A DNA stretch of 64,000 bases from an uncultured Azohydromonas sp. Its GTDB lineage: Bacteria > Pseudomonadota > Gammaproteobacteria > Burkholderiales > Burkholderiaceae_C. Location of the stretch: positions 15,567 through 79,566 of the forward strand of contig NZ_CALAOH010000250.1 of the NCBI RefSeq assembly GCF_937926365.1, given 5' to 3'. Positions 1-7,884 of this stretch are shown piece after piece. The notes below the pieces were generated by a model. The model made no database searches. It saw only the letters and a list, made by a program, of their open reading frames with translations, and was not told the origin of the DNA. Position numbers and translations under genes: made by a program. The number at the start of each line of letters is the position of its first letter. Position 1 is the stretch's first letter.

Positions 1-13
1 CTACTCGGTCACT

Positions 14-898
14 TCAACGGCTGAAGGCGGCCTGAAGATCGGCCTGGCCAGACACCCCGCCTTGCAGCAGCAGCATCAACAGGATCCGCGCCTTGGCCGG
101 CTTGAAGTCGTCGGCCATCACCGCGCCCGCTTCGTGGGTCGTCTTGCCGCCGCCCACGAAGCCGTAGCTTGGCAACACCCGCCCGTTGTGAACGCGGGTC
201 GATACCACCACGGGCACGTTCTTCGAGATGGCGTACTTGACGGCCTCGTACATCGGCACGTTCATGTTGCCCATGCCAAGGGCCTGGACGACGATGCCCC
301 TGGCCCCGCGATCGACGGCGCTGCGCAGCGCCGCGCCGTCGGCGCCGCCGTACATGGCCACGATCTCGACGTCCGGCATCTTGTCGGTGCGAATCGGAAT
401 GTGCTGCCTGCGCTGCGGCGCACTGGTGAAGATCACGCGCTCCGGGTACACCTCGCCGATGAAGCCGAAGTCGCCGGAATTGAAGGTCTCGACGTTCGTC
501 GTGTGGGTCTTGGTGACGTAGCGCGCGGCGTTGATCTGGTTGTTCATGGCCAGCATGACGCCCTTGTCACGCGCCTGGCCGTCCACCGCGATGCGCACGG
601 CGTTGAGCAGGTTGCGCGGGCCGTCGAAGTCGGGGGACGAGGCGTTGCGCTGGGCTCCGATGAGGACGACGGGCTTGGACGACTTCACGGTCAGGTCCAG
701 CCAGAATGCCGTCTCCTCCAGCGTGTCCATCCCGTGCGAGACGATCACTCCCGACACCTCCGGCCGGTCGAGGGCGGCCTGCACCTCGCGGGACAACTGC
801 ACCCAGCGCCCGGGGTCCATGTAGTCCGACGGAACGTTGGACAGGTTGTTGACCTGGATGGTCGCGGGGAAACGCTTCGGCCGATCAGCCGGCGGCAC
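14..898 (-). pseudogene. N-terminally truncated type II L-asparaginase-like protein
   Basis: The 294-residue product aligns along most of its length with type II (AnsB-like) asparaginases, which hydrolyse asparagine to aspartate and ammonia. The first 50-60 residues, which carry the GGTI loop with the nucleophilic Thr, are absent. The reading frame opens at a GTG inside the end of the upstream CNB gene. The second catalytic Thr is also lost: the HGTDT motif reads HGMDT. The Asp of that motif and the Lys of the VTKTHTT segment are kept, and the C-terminal half looks intact. With both Thr groups missing, normal asparaginase activity is unlikely. It is the last gene of the SulP-kinase operon. 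I infer a decayed gene left by a deletion; a non-catalytic role cannot be excluded. Confidence 0.7.
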
Positions 899-1343
899 AG
901 GCCGTGAGCGTTCCCGTGACCAGCCTGTTGAGCTGGCGCATGAGCAAGTAGCCGAGCGTATGGTCGAGATCCATCTGTGCCAGCAATCCGGGGCCGTGGA
1001 TGGCCAGCACGGTCGCGTCGGTGACGCACGCGGCGGTTGCTATGCGCCGGGTGGAGTCGGGCGTCAAGGCTGCCCAGCCGAATACCTGTCCGCAGTGAAG
1101 AATGTCGCCTGCACTTGCGATGCGTGTATCGAGGCCGATGGTCAACCGCACGATGCCTTGCACCAGCACGTAGAAATACCGGGCTGGCTCGCCTGTGCGG
1201 TAGACAATCTCCCCGGCCTCCCAGTGCTGCTGTGTGCCCAGCGACAACACCACCTCGTGTCTTGACTCGTCGAGCTCCGCGAAGAAGGGGGTCTGCCGCA
1301 TGATGTCCCTGGCACTGGGTGATCGAGCAAGGCTTTCAATCAT
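885..1343 (-). CDS. Stand-alone CNB (Crp-like sensor) domain protein without HTH
   Basis: This 152-residue protein has the beta-roll cyclic-nucleotide-binding fold of Crp/Fnr proteins (about residues 15-125) and a C-terminal helix. It has no helix-turn-helix, so it should not bind DNA. At the phosphate-binding cassette it reads FGWAAL (residues 88-93) where cAMP receptors have Phe-Gly-Glu-x-Ala, followed by a retained RRIATA. The ribose-binding Glu is therefore replaced by Trp, and the ligand may not be a cyclic nucleotide. The ATG at 1343 overlaps the upstream regulator stop as ATGA, so translation is coupled. Its closest relatives in the window are the CNB domains fused to the ferredoxin (8934-9662) and to the permease (10890-12344). 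Fold assignment is firm; function is unknown. Confidence 0.8.
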   Translation of the reverse strand: MIESLARSPSARDIMRQTPFFAELDESRHEVVLSLGTQQHWEAGEIVYRTGEPARYFYVLVQGIVRLTIGLDTRIASAGDILHCGQVFGWAALTPDSTRRIATAACVTDATVLAIHGPGLLAQMDLDHTLGYLLMRQLNRLVTGTLTACAAG

Positions 1344-2761
1344 GGTCTGCCTCCTGATGCAACGGCCTCGCGGGCGGCACGGAAAAGTCCCCACTGCTTG
1401 CGCCGCATCCACAATGCCTTGCGGCCAATGCCCAGCATCTGCGCCAGCTGCGCCTCATTGCACCGATCCTGGTAACGCAGGACCACATCCTTGATGTAAT
1501 CCTCGATGGACAGCGGCACATCGCCTTCAGGCTCGACTCGGGCTGCAGCAGGCGTGGCAATGGATTCTTCCAGGTCGCCCAGGCTCAGCAGCTCGGTATC
1601 CGCGAGGATGACGGCCCGCTCGATGACGTTTTGCAGCTCCCGGACATTGCCAGGCCAGTGGTAGTTGTTGAGGAAACCCAGGAATTCCGGTGCCATGCCC
1701 GTGATGGGACTGTTGAACTTGCGCACGAACTCGCGCATGAAATGCACGGCCAGCAGTTCGATGTCACCCGTGCGCTCGCGCAGTGGCGGCACGTGGATCG
1801 TGATGACGTTCAGGCGGTAGTACAGGTCAGCGCGGAACGTGCCTTGCTCGGCACAACTCCTCAGGTCGCGGTTGGTGGCCGCGAGGAAGCGCGTGTCGGT
1901 GTGGTACGCCTGCGTCGAGCCCACCGGCCGGACCTGGCGCTCCTGGAGCACACGCAGCAGCTTCACCTGCACGCCCAGGGGGAGCTCGGATATCTCGTCA
2001 AGGAAAAGCGTGCCTCCGCTGGCTTCGCGGATGAGGCCCTCGCTGGCACTGGAGGCGCCGGTAAACGCGCCCTTGGCATGTCCGAAAAGCTCGGATTCGA
2101 TCAGGTCCGAAGGTATGGCGCCGCAGTTGACAGGCACAAACGGCTTGTGTGCCCGGTCGCCGCTGAAATGGATGGCCTGTGCAACCAACTCCTTGCCGGT
2201 GCCGCTTTCACCCTGGATCAGCACGTTGGCGTCGGTATGGGCCACGCGCTGTATCAGCGCCTGCAGCCGTTGCACGCCCGGGCTCCGGCCTATGAGCGTG
2301 TTGGTGCCATAGGCCTTGCGCAAGCTGCGGCGCAGTACGCGGTTCTCGCGCCGCAGGCGGCGCTCCTCCAGCACACGCTCAATGGAGAACAGGAAGTCGT
2401 CGTTGTCGAAAGGCTTGATGATGTAGTCGTTGGCACCGCGGCGCAGCGCCTCGATCGCGCTCTCGATCGAGGAGTAGCTGGTCATCAGGATGACGGCGGC
2501 ATCCGGGAGATGCTGCCGTGCGGCCGCAACCACCTGCAAGCCGCTGCCATCGGGCATGCGCAGGTCGGTGATGACCAGGTCAAAATCTTCCTCGCGCAAC
2601 CGTGCCACGCCTGCGCGGGCGGAGTCGCACACGACGCAGTCGTGTCCCACCCGCCCAAGCAGCAGGGAGACGACCTCGCCCACACCCACATCGTCATCGA
2701 TGACGAGAACGCGCACCGACTGAGCGGACGCCGGCACGGGTATGGCCTCGCGTGCGTTCAT
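1340..2761 (-). CDS. NtrC-family sigma-54-dependent response regulator
   Basis: The 473-residue protein has the full NtrC architecture. The receiver domain covers about 15-130, with phospho-acceptor Asp66 in the ITDLRMP segment. The AAA+ domain covers about 155-385, with Walker A GESGTGKE (184-191), the sigma-54 contact loop GAFTGA (231-236) and a Walker B ending LFLDE. A Fis-type HTH lies near 425-460. It should activate sigma-54 RNA polymerase when phosphorylated by the kinase encoded just upstream, with which it overlaps by ATGA. Two matches to the -24/-12 consensus lie between the two divergent operons (5845-5860 and 6073-6088), so its likely targets are its own operon and the dioxygenase/transport operon. 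The signal sensed is not known. Confidence 0.93.
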   Translation of the reverse strand: MNAREAIPVPASAQSVRVLVIDDDVGVGEVVSLLLGRVGHDCVVCDSARAGVARLREEDFDLVITDLRMPDGSGLQVVAAARQHLPDAAVILMTSYSSIESAIEALRRGANDYIIKPFDNDDFLFSIERVLEERRLRRENRVLRRSLRKAYGTNTLIGRSPGVQRLQALIQRVAHTDANVLIQGESGTGKELVAQAIHFSGDRAHKPFVPVNCGAIPSDLIESELFGHAKGAFTGASSASEGLIREASGGTLFLDEISELPLGVQVKLLRVLQERQVRPVGSTQAYHTDTRFLAATNRDLRSCAEQGTFRADLYYRLNVITIHVPPLRERTGDIELLAVHFMREFVRKFNSPITGMAPEFLGFLNNYHWPGNVRELQNVIERAVILADTELLSLGDLEESIATPAAARVEPEGDVPLSIEDYIKDVVLRYQDRCNEAQLAQMLGIGRKALWMRRKQWGLFRAAREAVASGGRP

Positions 2762-3963
2762 CGACGTGCCCGAGGAAGTTGCACGTGAAAACTCGCGCCG
2801 CCGCCGCTGCGGTTCTCGAACCAGAGCCGGCCCTCGTGCTCGCTGACGATCTGTGCCGATATCGCCAGCCCCAGGCCGGTGCCGCCGCAGTGCTTGCGGG
2901 TCGTGAAGAATGCTTCGAAGAGGTGATGCGCGATGTCGTGCGGTATGCCCGGCCCGCCATCGGCCACGCAGACGTCGACCTCGTCTTCGCTCGTGCAGGT
3001 GGTGCTGATGTCGATCTGGCCGGCACCGTCCATGGCCTGCGAGGCATTGAGCAGCAGGTTGGAGAACACCTCGCGCAACTGCCCGATGTTGCCGCGGACC
3101 AGTGCCTGCGGGTGGTGGCGCACCGTCAGCCGGATGCGCTCGAAAACGCCGTTGGCGCGTGCGGAGATCAGCGCCTCGTCTATCGCCCTCGAAACGGCAA
3201 ACGTCGAGCGCGGCTCGTCGCCGGGACGGGACGAATCCAGCAGCCGCCTGGCGATCTCCATGATGCGGCCCACGTTACCGTGGATGCTGTCGAGGCTCTT
3301 GCGCAGGAGCTTGGGGTCGGGCGTCGGCTCGCTTCGAAGCAGTTGTACCACGGAGCGCACCGTGGTGAGCGGACTGCTGATCTCGTGGCACACGCCCGCG
3401 ATCATGAAACCCAGCGCGGCCAGGCGTGCGGTCTGCAACTGGCTTGCCTGCATCTCGGCTGGTTCGGTGCGGCCGACAACGAACAGGCAATATCCCCAGG
3501 GTGCCGGACGCAGGATCAGCGTCTCGTGAACCTTCTTTTGCTCCTGGTGGTCATGGCGGATGTACTCCACTTGCTGCGGTCCTGGCCATGGCGCGTGGCC
3601 GGACAAGGCCCTCCGGTATTCCAGCCAACGCTCGCGCAGACCGTCCCTCGGGTCGGAGGGACGCATCGGTGGCGAGGAGAGTTCCTCACTGGTTCGCAAA
3701 ACGTTGCCTTGGTGATCCAGTGCCACCACCGGCCATGGCACGGTGCTCAGCAGTATCTCCAGGGAGTCGGCACGCCCGGCTTGTGCCTGCACTTCGTTGT
3801 CCTCGATTGCCTTGCCCGGGAGCAGGCTAGTAACGCACACCGCCAGCGTCAAGCCCGTTGCGTTGTGGAAAACCCCGATTACCAATGCCAGGCAAGTCGG
3901 GCTGGACGTCTCGTGGCCAAGCGGCCTGTAACGTTGAGTTGGCATCGCAACCACGGCCATCAT
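2758..3963 (-). CDS. PAS-containing sensor histidine kinase
   Basis: This two-component kinase is about 401 residues from the tandem ATG at 3963/3960. A PAS-like region lies near 65-165. The dimerisation/phosphoacceptor helix has His193 in VCHEISSPLTT. The ATPase domain shows an N box (FSNLLLNAS, 300-308), a G1 box DGGPGIP, an F box FEAFFTT and a G2 box GGTGLGLA. There is one weak hydrophobic stretch (about 24-48) and no obvious periplasmic sensor domain, so signal input may be cytoplasmic or come through the co-encoded SulP transporter. The start lies 8 bases after the SulP stop with AGGAG almost touching the ATG, so the exact start is uncertain. It phosphorylates, by inference, the NtrC-type regulator encoded next. 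Confidence 0.88.
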   Translation of the reverse strand: MMAVVAMPTQRYRPLGHETSSPTCLALVIGVFHNATGLTLAVCVTSLLPGKAIEDNEVQAQAGRADSLEILLSTVPWPVVALDHQGNVLRTSEELSSPPMRPSDPRDGLRERWLEYRRALSGHAPWPGPQQVEYIRHDHQEQKKVHETLILRPAPWGYCLFVVGRTEPAEMQASQLQTARLAALGFMIAGVCHEISSPLTTVRSVVQLLRSEPTPDPKLLRKSLDSIHGNVGRIMEIARRLLDSSRPGDEPRSTFAVSRAIDEALISARANGVFERIRLTVRHHPQALVRGNIGQLREVFSNLLLNASQAMDGAGQIDISTTCTSEDEVDVCVADGGPGIPHDIAHHLFEAFFTTRKHCGGTGLGLAISAQIVSEHEGRLWFENRSGGGASFHVQLPRARR

Positions 3964-3971
3964 CTCCTGGA

Positions 3972-5765
3972 TCAGGGGCAGGGGCTGCCACCCGGAAGCC
4001 GGCCCTGGCATTGCCTGAACACGCGTGCAGTGCAATGCTGGCAGACGCGTGCATCGAGCCGGTCGTAGAGCGTTTCCATCACGTCCTGTCCGACGACGAA
4101 GAGGTTCTCCGCGCCGATGTCGGCCATGAAGCCGGTGCGCACGAGGGTGTCTTGCACCGTGCCCTGCAGGCGATGGAAGTAGAGTGCCCCGCCGATGGCC
4201 CGGCGGCGCCTGGCCTCCTGTGCGAGCAGTTCGGCCCCGGACAGGTCGATGAAGCTGATGCCCGGCGCGAGTATGAGCAGGTGCTTGGGGGCCGGCATCT
4301 GGTTCGGCTGCTGCAGCCGGCGCTGCACATGGTCCACCGCGCCGAAGTACAGCGGGCCGTCGATGAAGACGATGCGCAGCTGAGGGCAGCCCTTTTCCTG
4401 CCGGCGTTCCACGAAGTGGTACGTCGCCGTCCCCGGCGCCGGCAGGGCATCGCGGATGTGCGGACGCGCCGTCCTCTCGATGAACAGCACCAGGGAAAGG
4501 ATGATGCCGACGTAGATCGCGAACTCCAGCTGCAGCAGCAACGTGGAAGCGAAGGTGGCCAACAGGACCGCGGTTTCCCCGCGGCTGGTGCGCACGATCA
4601 TGCGGATGTGATGCAGGTCCACCAGGGACCATGCCACCATGAACAGGACTGCCGCCATGGAAGCCAGCGGCAGCAGCCGGATGGCAGGGGCGAGCACCAG
4701 CAGCACGCCCACCAGGCACACGGAGGAGAACACCGCTGCGAGCGGCGTGCGCGCGCCCGCGCTGTAGTTGAGCCCGCTGCGGGTGAACGAGCCACTGGAG
4801 ACATAGGAAGAAAAGAAGCTGCCCAGCAGGTTTGCAAGGCCTTGCCCGAAGAGCTCCTGATTGCCGTTGATGCGCTGGCCGGACTTCAGCGCCACGGCCC
4901 GGGCGATGGACAGGGCCTCCGTGAGCGACAACATGGTGATGGCCAATGCCACGGGGGCAAGTTGCTGCAGCGTGGCAACGGACAGGTCCGGGCGTGACAG
5001 AGGCGGCAGCACGGCAGGCAAGGCCGCGACGGTCGGTATCGCCGCCTGGTGACCTGTCAGCTCTTCCAGCACCGCGGCGGTGGCGGCACCGGCGGCCATG
5101 GCCACGATCATGTAGGGCTGGCGTGGCGCGAATCTCTTGCACAGGATGCCGGCGGCCAGTGTGGCCAGGCCCACGGCGGTCACATAGGGGCTGGCCTGCG
5201 ACAGTTGATCGAGCGTGGCCTGCAGCGTCGCGGCCAGGGACCCCGTGGAGGGATAGGCCAGACCCAGGAAATGCTTTAGCTGGCTGGCGGCGATGAGCAC
5301 GGCCGCGCCGGCCGTGAATCCGACCACCACGCTGTGCGAGACGAAGTTCAGCAAGCTGCCCAGGCGCGCCAGGCCGAGCACGAGCGTCAGCGCGCCCACC
5401 ATGAACGTCAGCGTCAGCGCCAGCTCGATGTAGCGGGAGCTGCCGGCTTCGGACAGGGCGCCAACGGTTGTGAAGACAACCAAAGACAATGCGGCAGTCG
5501 GCCCGGACACCAAGTGCAGCGACGAGCCGAACAGCGCCGCCACGATCACCGGGACGACGGCAGTGTAGATGCCGTACTGGGGAGGCAGCCCCGCGATGCT
5601 GGCGTAAGCCACCGCTTGGGGTATGAGGATGATGGCGCCGCTGAGCCCGGCCATCGCGTCGGCCCGCAGGCTGCGCCGGTTCACCAGCGGCCACCAGCGC
5701 AGCATGGGCAGCAGCCGTGTCAACCGGGCATCCTGCGTGCGCAAGGTGGTGGCGTTGGCGGGCAT
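3972..5765 (-). CDS. SulP-family inorganic anion transporter with STAS domain
   Basis: The 597-residue inner-membrane protein has the SulP layout. A multi-spanning transmembrane domain covers about 30-440, including the conserved PQAVAYASIAGLPPQYG segment after TM1. It is followed by a C-terminal cytoplasmic STAS domain (about 455-570, with SFIDLSGAELLA). SulP proteins carry sulfate, bicarbonate, or other anions. Next to a putative sulfite dehydrogenase and a sulfonate-type ABC system, sulfate movement is plausible but unproven. The ATG at 5765 was chosen because the conserved family N-terminus begins soon after it and the longer in-frame extension is low-complexity. It heads the leftward operon, about 69 bases downstream of the predicted sigma-54 start site, and is directly followed by the kinase, which suggests a transporter-kinase signalling pair. 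Confidence 0.88.
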   Translation of the reverse strand: MPANATTLRTQDARLTRLLPMLRWWPLVNRRSLRADAMAGLSGAIILIPQAVAYASIAGLPPQYGIYTAVVPVIVAALFGSSLHLVSGPTAALSLVVFTTVGALSEAGSSRYIELALTLTFMVGALTLVLGLARLGSLLNFVSHSVVVGFTAGAAVLIAASQLKHFLGLAYPSTGSLAATLQATLDQLSQASPYVTAVGLATLAAGILCKRFAPRQPYMIVAMAAGAATAAVLEELTGHQAAIPTVAALPAVLPPLSRPDLSVATLQQLAPVALAITMLSLTEALSIARAVALKSGQRINGNQELFGQGLANLLGSFFSSYVSSGSFTRSGLNYSAGARTPLAAVFSSVCLVGVLLVLAPAIRLLPLASMAAVLFMVAWSLVDLHHIRMIVRTSRGETAVLLATFASTLLLQLEFAIYVGIILSLVLFIERTARPHIRDALPAPGTATYHFVERRQEKGCPQLRIVFIDGPLYFGAVDHVQRRLQQPNQMPAPKHLLILAPGISFIDLSGAELLAQEARRRRAIGGALYFHRLQGTVQDTLVRTGFMADIGAENLFVVGQDVMETLYDRLDARVCQHCTARVFRQCQGRLPGGSPCP

Positions 5766-5844
5766 CCGTGGGGCCTCAGTGTGTTTGGGGCATGTCGGCC
5801 AGCAACGCTGGCTGGCACGGTCAGTAGTGCTGCTGGCGGCCGGT

Positions 5845-5860
5845 TGCAAGCCCGATGCCA
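5845..5860 (-). promoter_or_regulatory. Sigma-54 (-24/-12) promoter for the SulP-kinase-regulator operon
   Basis: Read on the minus strand the element is TGGCATCGGGCTTGCA. It has the invariant GG and GC separated by 10 bases and a perfect TTGCA -12 box; the -24 box differs from TGGCAC at one position. Transcription would start near 5834, giving a leader of about 69 bases before the SulP ATG. The NtrC-type regulator is in the operon it would drive, so autoregulation is expected. Confidence 0.6.
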
Positions 5861-5936
5861 AGCCGCCATGGCTGGGAGGCGGTCCCTGCCGACGCAGTGG
5901 CCAAGCAGGCGTGAATCCGCCGTCAACGGCCGCCAT

Positions 5937-5974
5937 GTTTCCAAATCGCCAATCTTGATGTTTCTCAAGGAAAC
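5937..5974. promoter_or_regulatory. Candidate upstream activator sites (GTTTC/GAAAC repeats)
   Basis: GTTTCTCAAGGAAAC (5960-5974) is an inverted repeat with 5-base arms and a 5-base spacer. A further GTTTCC half-site lies at 5937-5942. They sit about 100-150 bases from both -12 elements, a usual distance for NtrC-type enhancer sites. The arms are short, so this is only a candidate. Confidence 0.3.
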
Positions 5975-6072
5975 GCCGGCCGGGCGGCGGGCTCCGGGAA
6001 GTCCCGCAGTCCCAGCCTCTCAGCCCGCACGCCGTCGAGGCAACGCCCCTGTTTGGCCTCGGCCTCGGCCAC

Positions 6073-6088
6073 TGGCATGGACCGTGCA
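6073..6088 (+). promoter_or_regulatory. Sigma-54 (-24/-12) promoter for the dioxygenase/ABC operon
   Basis: TGGCATGGACCGTGCA matches the -24/-12 consensus with correct GG-N10-GC spacing and two mismatches (C to T in the -24 box, T to G at the first base of the -12 box). Start of transcription would be near 6098, 56 bases before the oxygenase ATG. Its presence beside a gene for a sigma-54 activator supports it. Confidence 0.6.
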
Positions 6089-6153
6089 ATGAAGTCGGCG
6101 TGCTGGCCGCAAACGCGGCCTGCCTTCAGACCCATACCTTCGGAGACCACAGC

Positions 6154-7365
6154 ATGTCGCGCAACGAAGCCGAATGGAGCAAGCGTCCCCAGTTCCCGCA
6201 AACGCACTACGTGAACAGCGCCATCTATACGGACGACGGCCTGTTCAAGGAGGAACAGTCGAAGATCTTCAACAAGTGCTGGATCATCGCCTGCCACGAG
6301 TCCGAGCTGCCCAGCCCCTACGACTACCGCACCTTCCAGCATCCAGGCGGAGCGCCGCTGATCGTGGTGCGCGGCGAGGACATGAAGATCCGTACCTTCC
6401 TCAACATTTGCCCGCATCGTGGCAACACGCTGCTGTACGAGCCCGTGGGCAATGCCAAGCGCATCACCTGCATCTTCCACGCCTGGTCGTTCGACACGGC
6501 GGGCCGTTGCATTGACATCTCGCGTGGCAAGCAGGGCTACCAGGACCGATTCGGCTGCGATCAGGCGGGGCTGCGGGAGATCCGGACGGAACAGGGGTTC
6601 GGAGGATTCGTGTGGGTCAACATGGACGACGGGGCCTGCACGCTGCGCGAGTACATCGGCGACGCGATGCAGCTGCTCGACGAGCATCTCGAAGCCCCGC
6701 TGGAGGTCTTCCACTACCACAAGGCCGTGGTGCCGACGAACTACAAGCTCTGGCACGACACGAACAGCGAGTTCTATCACGACTACATGCACTACTTCAA
6801 TCGAGCCACCGGCATGATGCAACCGGGGTACTTCGACCGGAAGTACACCGGGTATCCGAACGGCCACGCCTCTGTGGGCTCCATGACGATCAAGTACGAC
6901 GCCTACGACGGCAGCAAGGAGCGTGGCGTGGGCTGGCCCGGCCTGGCGCCTGGTGGTTGGGTTCTCATCGACATTTTCCCCGGCATGACCTACAACCTGC
7001 GCACATCCGTGCTGCGCATGGACACCGCCGTGCCGCTGGGACCCGACAAGCTCGTGATCGAGTTTCGCGGGCTGGGCCTGAAGTCCGACACGCCGGAGCA
7101 GAGAGCCGAGCGCATACGCGACCACAACGTGATCTGGGGGCCGTTCGGCCGCAACCTGCACGAGGACCTGCTGGGCGTCTACGGGCAGGGGCGCGCCATG
7201 CGCGAGCGCTCTGGAAGCCACTGGGTCATTCACGGCCGCGAGGAGCACTCGACGATCCACGACGAGGTCGGCATGCGGCATTTCTATGCCGAATGGAGCC
7301 GTCGAATGGGACGCCTGGCCAGCGATCCGTTCGCGGAGTCCGGCAGCGCGCAACGCGCTGCCTGA
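6154..7365 (+). CDS. Rieske oxygenase large (alpha) subunit
   Basis: The 403-residue protein is the catalytic subunit of a ring-hydroxylating oxygenase. The N-terminal Rieske centre uses Cys86, His88, Cys106 and His109 (CPHR and CIFH). The C-terminal catalytic domain contains EFYHDYMHYFN, which should supply the mononuclear-iron His ligands. There the two His are four residues apart, whereas most family members have five. The start ATG has GGAGA about 8 bases upstream, and a sigma-54 promoter precedes it. It is followed by a small subunit, a reductase and a Rieske ferredoxin, so a complete oxygenase system is present. The neighbouring sulfonate-type ABC system and sulfite dehydrogenase make an aryl-sulfonate substrate plausible; other aromatics remain possible. 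Confidence 0.88.
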   Translation: MSRNEAEWSKRPQFPQTHYVNSAIYTDDGLFKEEQSKIFNKCWIIACHESELPSPYDYRTFQHPGGAPLIVVRGEDMKIRTFLNICPHRGNTLLYEPVGNAKRITCIFHAWSFDTAGRCIDISRGKQGYQDRFGCDQAGLREIRTEQGFGGFVWVNMDDGACTLREYIGDAMQLLDEHLEAPLEVFHYHKAVVPTNYKLWHDTNSEFYHDYMHYFNRATGMMQPGYFDRKYTGYPNGHASVGSMTIKYDAYDGSKERGVGWPGLAPGGWVLIDIFPGMTYNLRTSVLRMDTAVPLGPDKLVIEFRGLGLKSDTPEQRAERIRDHNVIWGPFGRNLHEDLLGVYGQGRAMRERSGSHWVIHGREEHSTIHDEVGMRHFYAEWSRRMGRLASDPFAESGSAQRAA

Positions 7366-7408
7366 ATCCGCTGCCCGCATCTTCACGCCCCATCAAGGGA
7401 GGACCGCC

Positions 7409-7870
7409 GTGGACCATCGCCATGCCGTTTCGGAACTGATTGCCCGCTCCATGCTGATGCTCGATGCCAAGGACTTCGAGGGTTACCTGTCGCTGTGCGA
7501 CGAGCAGTATCGCTACCGCATCAGCGCCCACAGCCCCGAGATCAGGAAGGACATGATCTGGCTGGAGCACGACAAGCTGGGTATGCGGCAACTGTTCGCC
7601 AACCTTCCACGCCACAACAGCGACCAGTCGCCGCTGTCGCGGCACGTCACGGTCTACACCGTGGAGGCCCGGGACGAGGAGCAGCAGGCCAAGGTGGTCA
7701 GCGCGCTGCAGGTGTTCCGCACCTCGAACGACGGCGGCGTCACCGAGCTCTTCGCCGTGGGCAAGGTGCACGACACCGTCAAGCTCGGACCGGACGGGCC
7801 GCGGCTGCTGGCGCGCGATGTGCGCCTGGACACCCGCATGCTGGGTTACGGCCATCACATTCCGTTTTGA
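7409..7870 (+). CDS. Rieske oxygenase small (beta) subunit
   Basis: The 153-residue protein resembles the beta subunits of ring-hydroxylating dioxygenases (NTF2-like fold). These have a mainly structural role in alpha3beta3 enzymes and can affect substrate choice. Family-like features are the N-terminal helix with ARSMLMLDAKDFEGYLSLC, the central SRHVTVYTVEA strand and a C-terminal DVRLDTRML. The start is a GTG at 7409, chosen because a strong AAGGGAGG lies 6 bases upstream and it gives the expected length; the open frame before it overlaps the alpha gene and looks non-coding. It has no catalytic residues of its own. It is co-transcribed with the alpha subunit (43-base gap). Confidence 0.82.
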   Translation: MDHRHAVSELIARSMLMLDAKDFEGYLSLCDEQYRYRISAHSPEIRKDMIWLEHDKLGMRQLFANLPRHNSDQSPLSRHVTVYTVEARDEEQQAKVVSALQVFRTSNDGGVTELFAVGKVHDTVKLGPDGPRLLARDVRLDTRMLGYGHHIPF

Positions 7871-7884
7871 CGGCGGGCGGCACC

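Larger units (their letters stand above)
5766..6153. other. Divergent control region between SulP and dioxygenase operons
   Basis: This 388-base gap has no credible gene. It contains two outward-facing -24/-12 elements and, between them, GTTTC/GAAAC repeats that could bind the sigma-54 activator. The region is less GC-rich around 5930-5975 than its surroundings, as is common for activator sites. Confidence 0.7.

Noticed and set aside
885..1343. The small Crp-like gene as a transcription factor
   Set aside because: It ends right after the helix that follows the beta-roll and has no DNA-binding domain.
2758..5694. A single 978-residue open frame spanning SulP and kinase
   Set aside because: Its first part is an out-of-frame shadow of the SulP gene, rich in Arg, Pro and Ala. 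Only the part after about 3963 has kinase motifs.
5813..5830. TGGCACGG as a third sigma-54 promoter
   Set aside because: The -24 part matches well, but no GC occurs at the required 10-base spacing.
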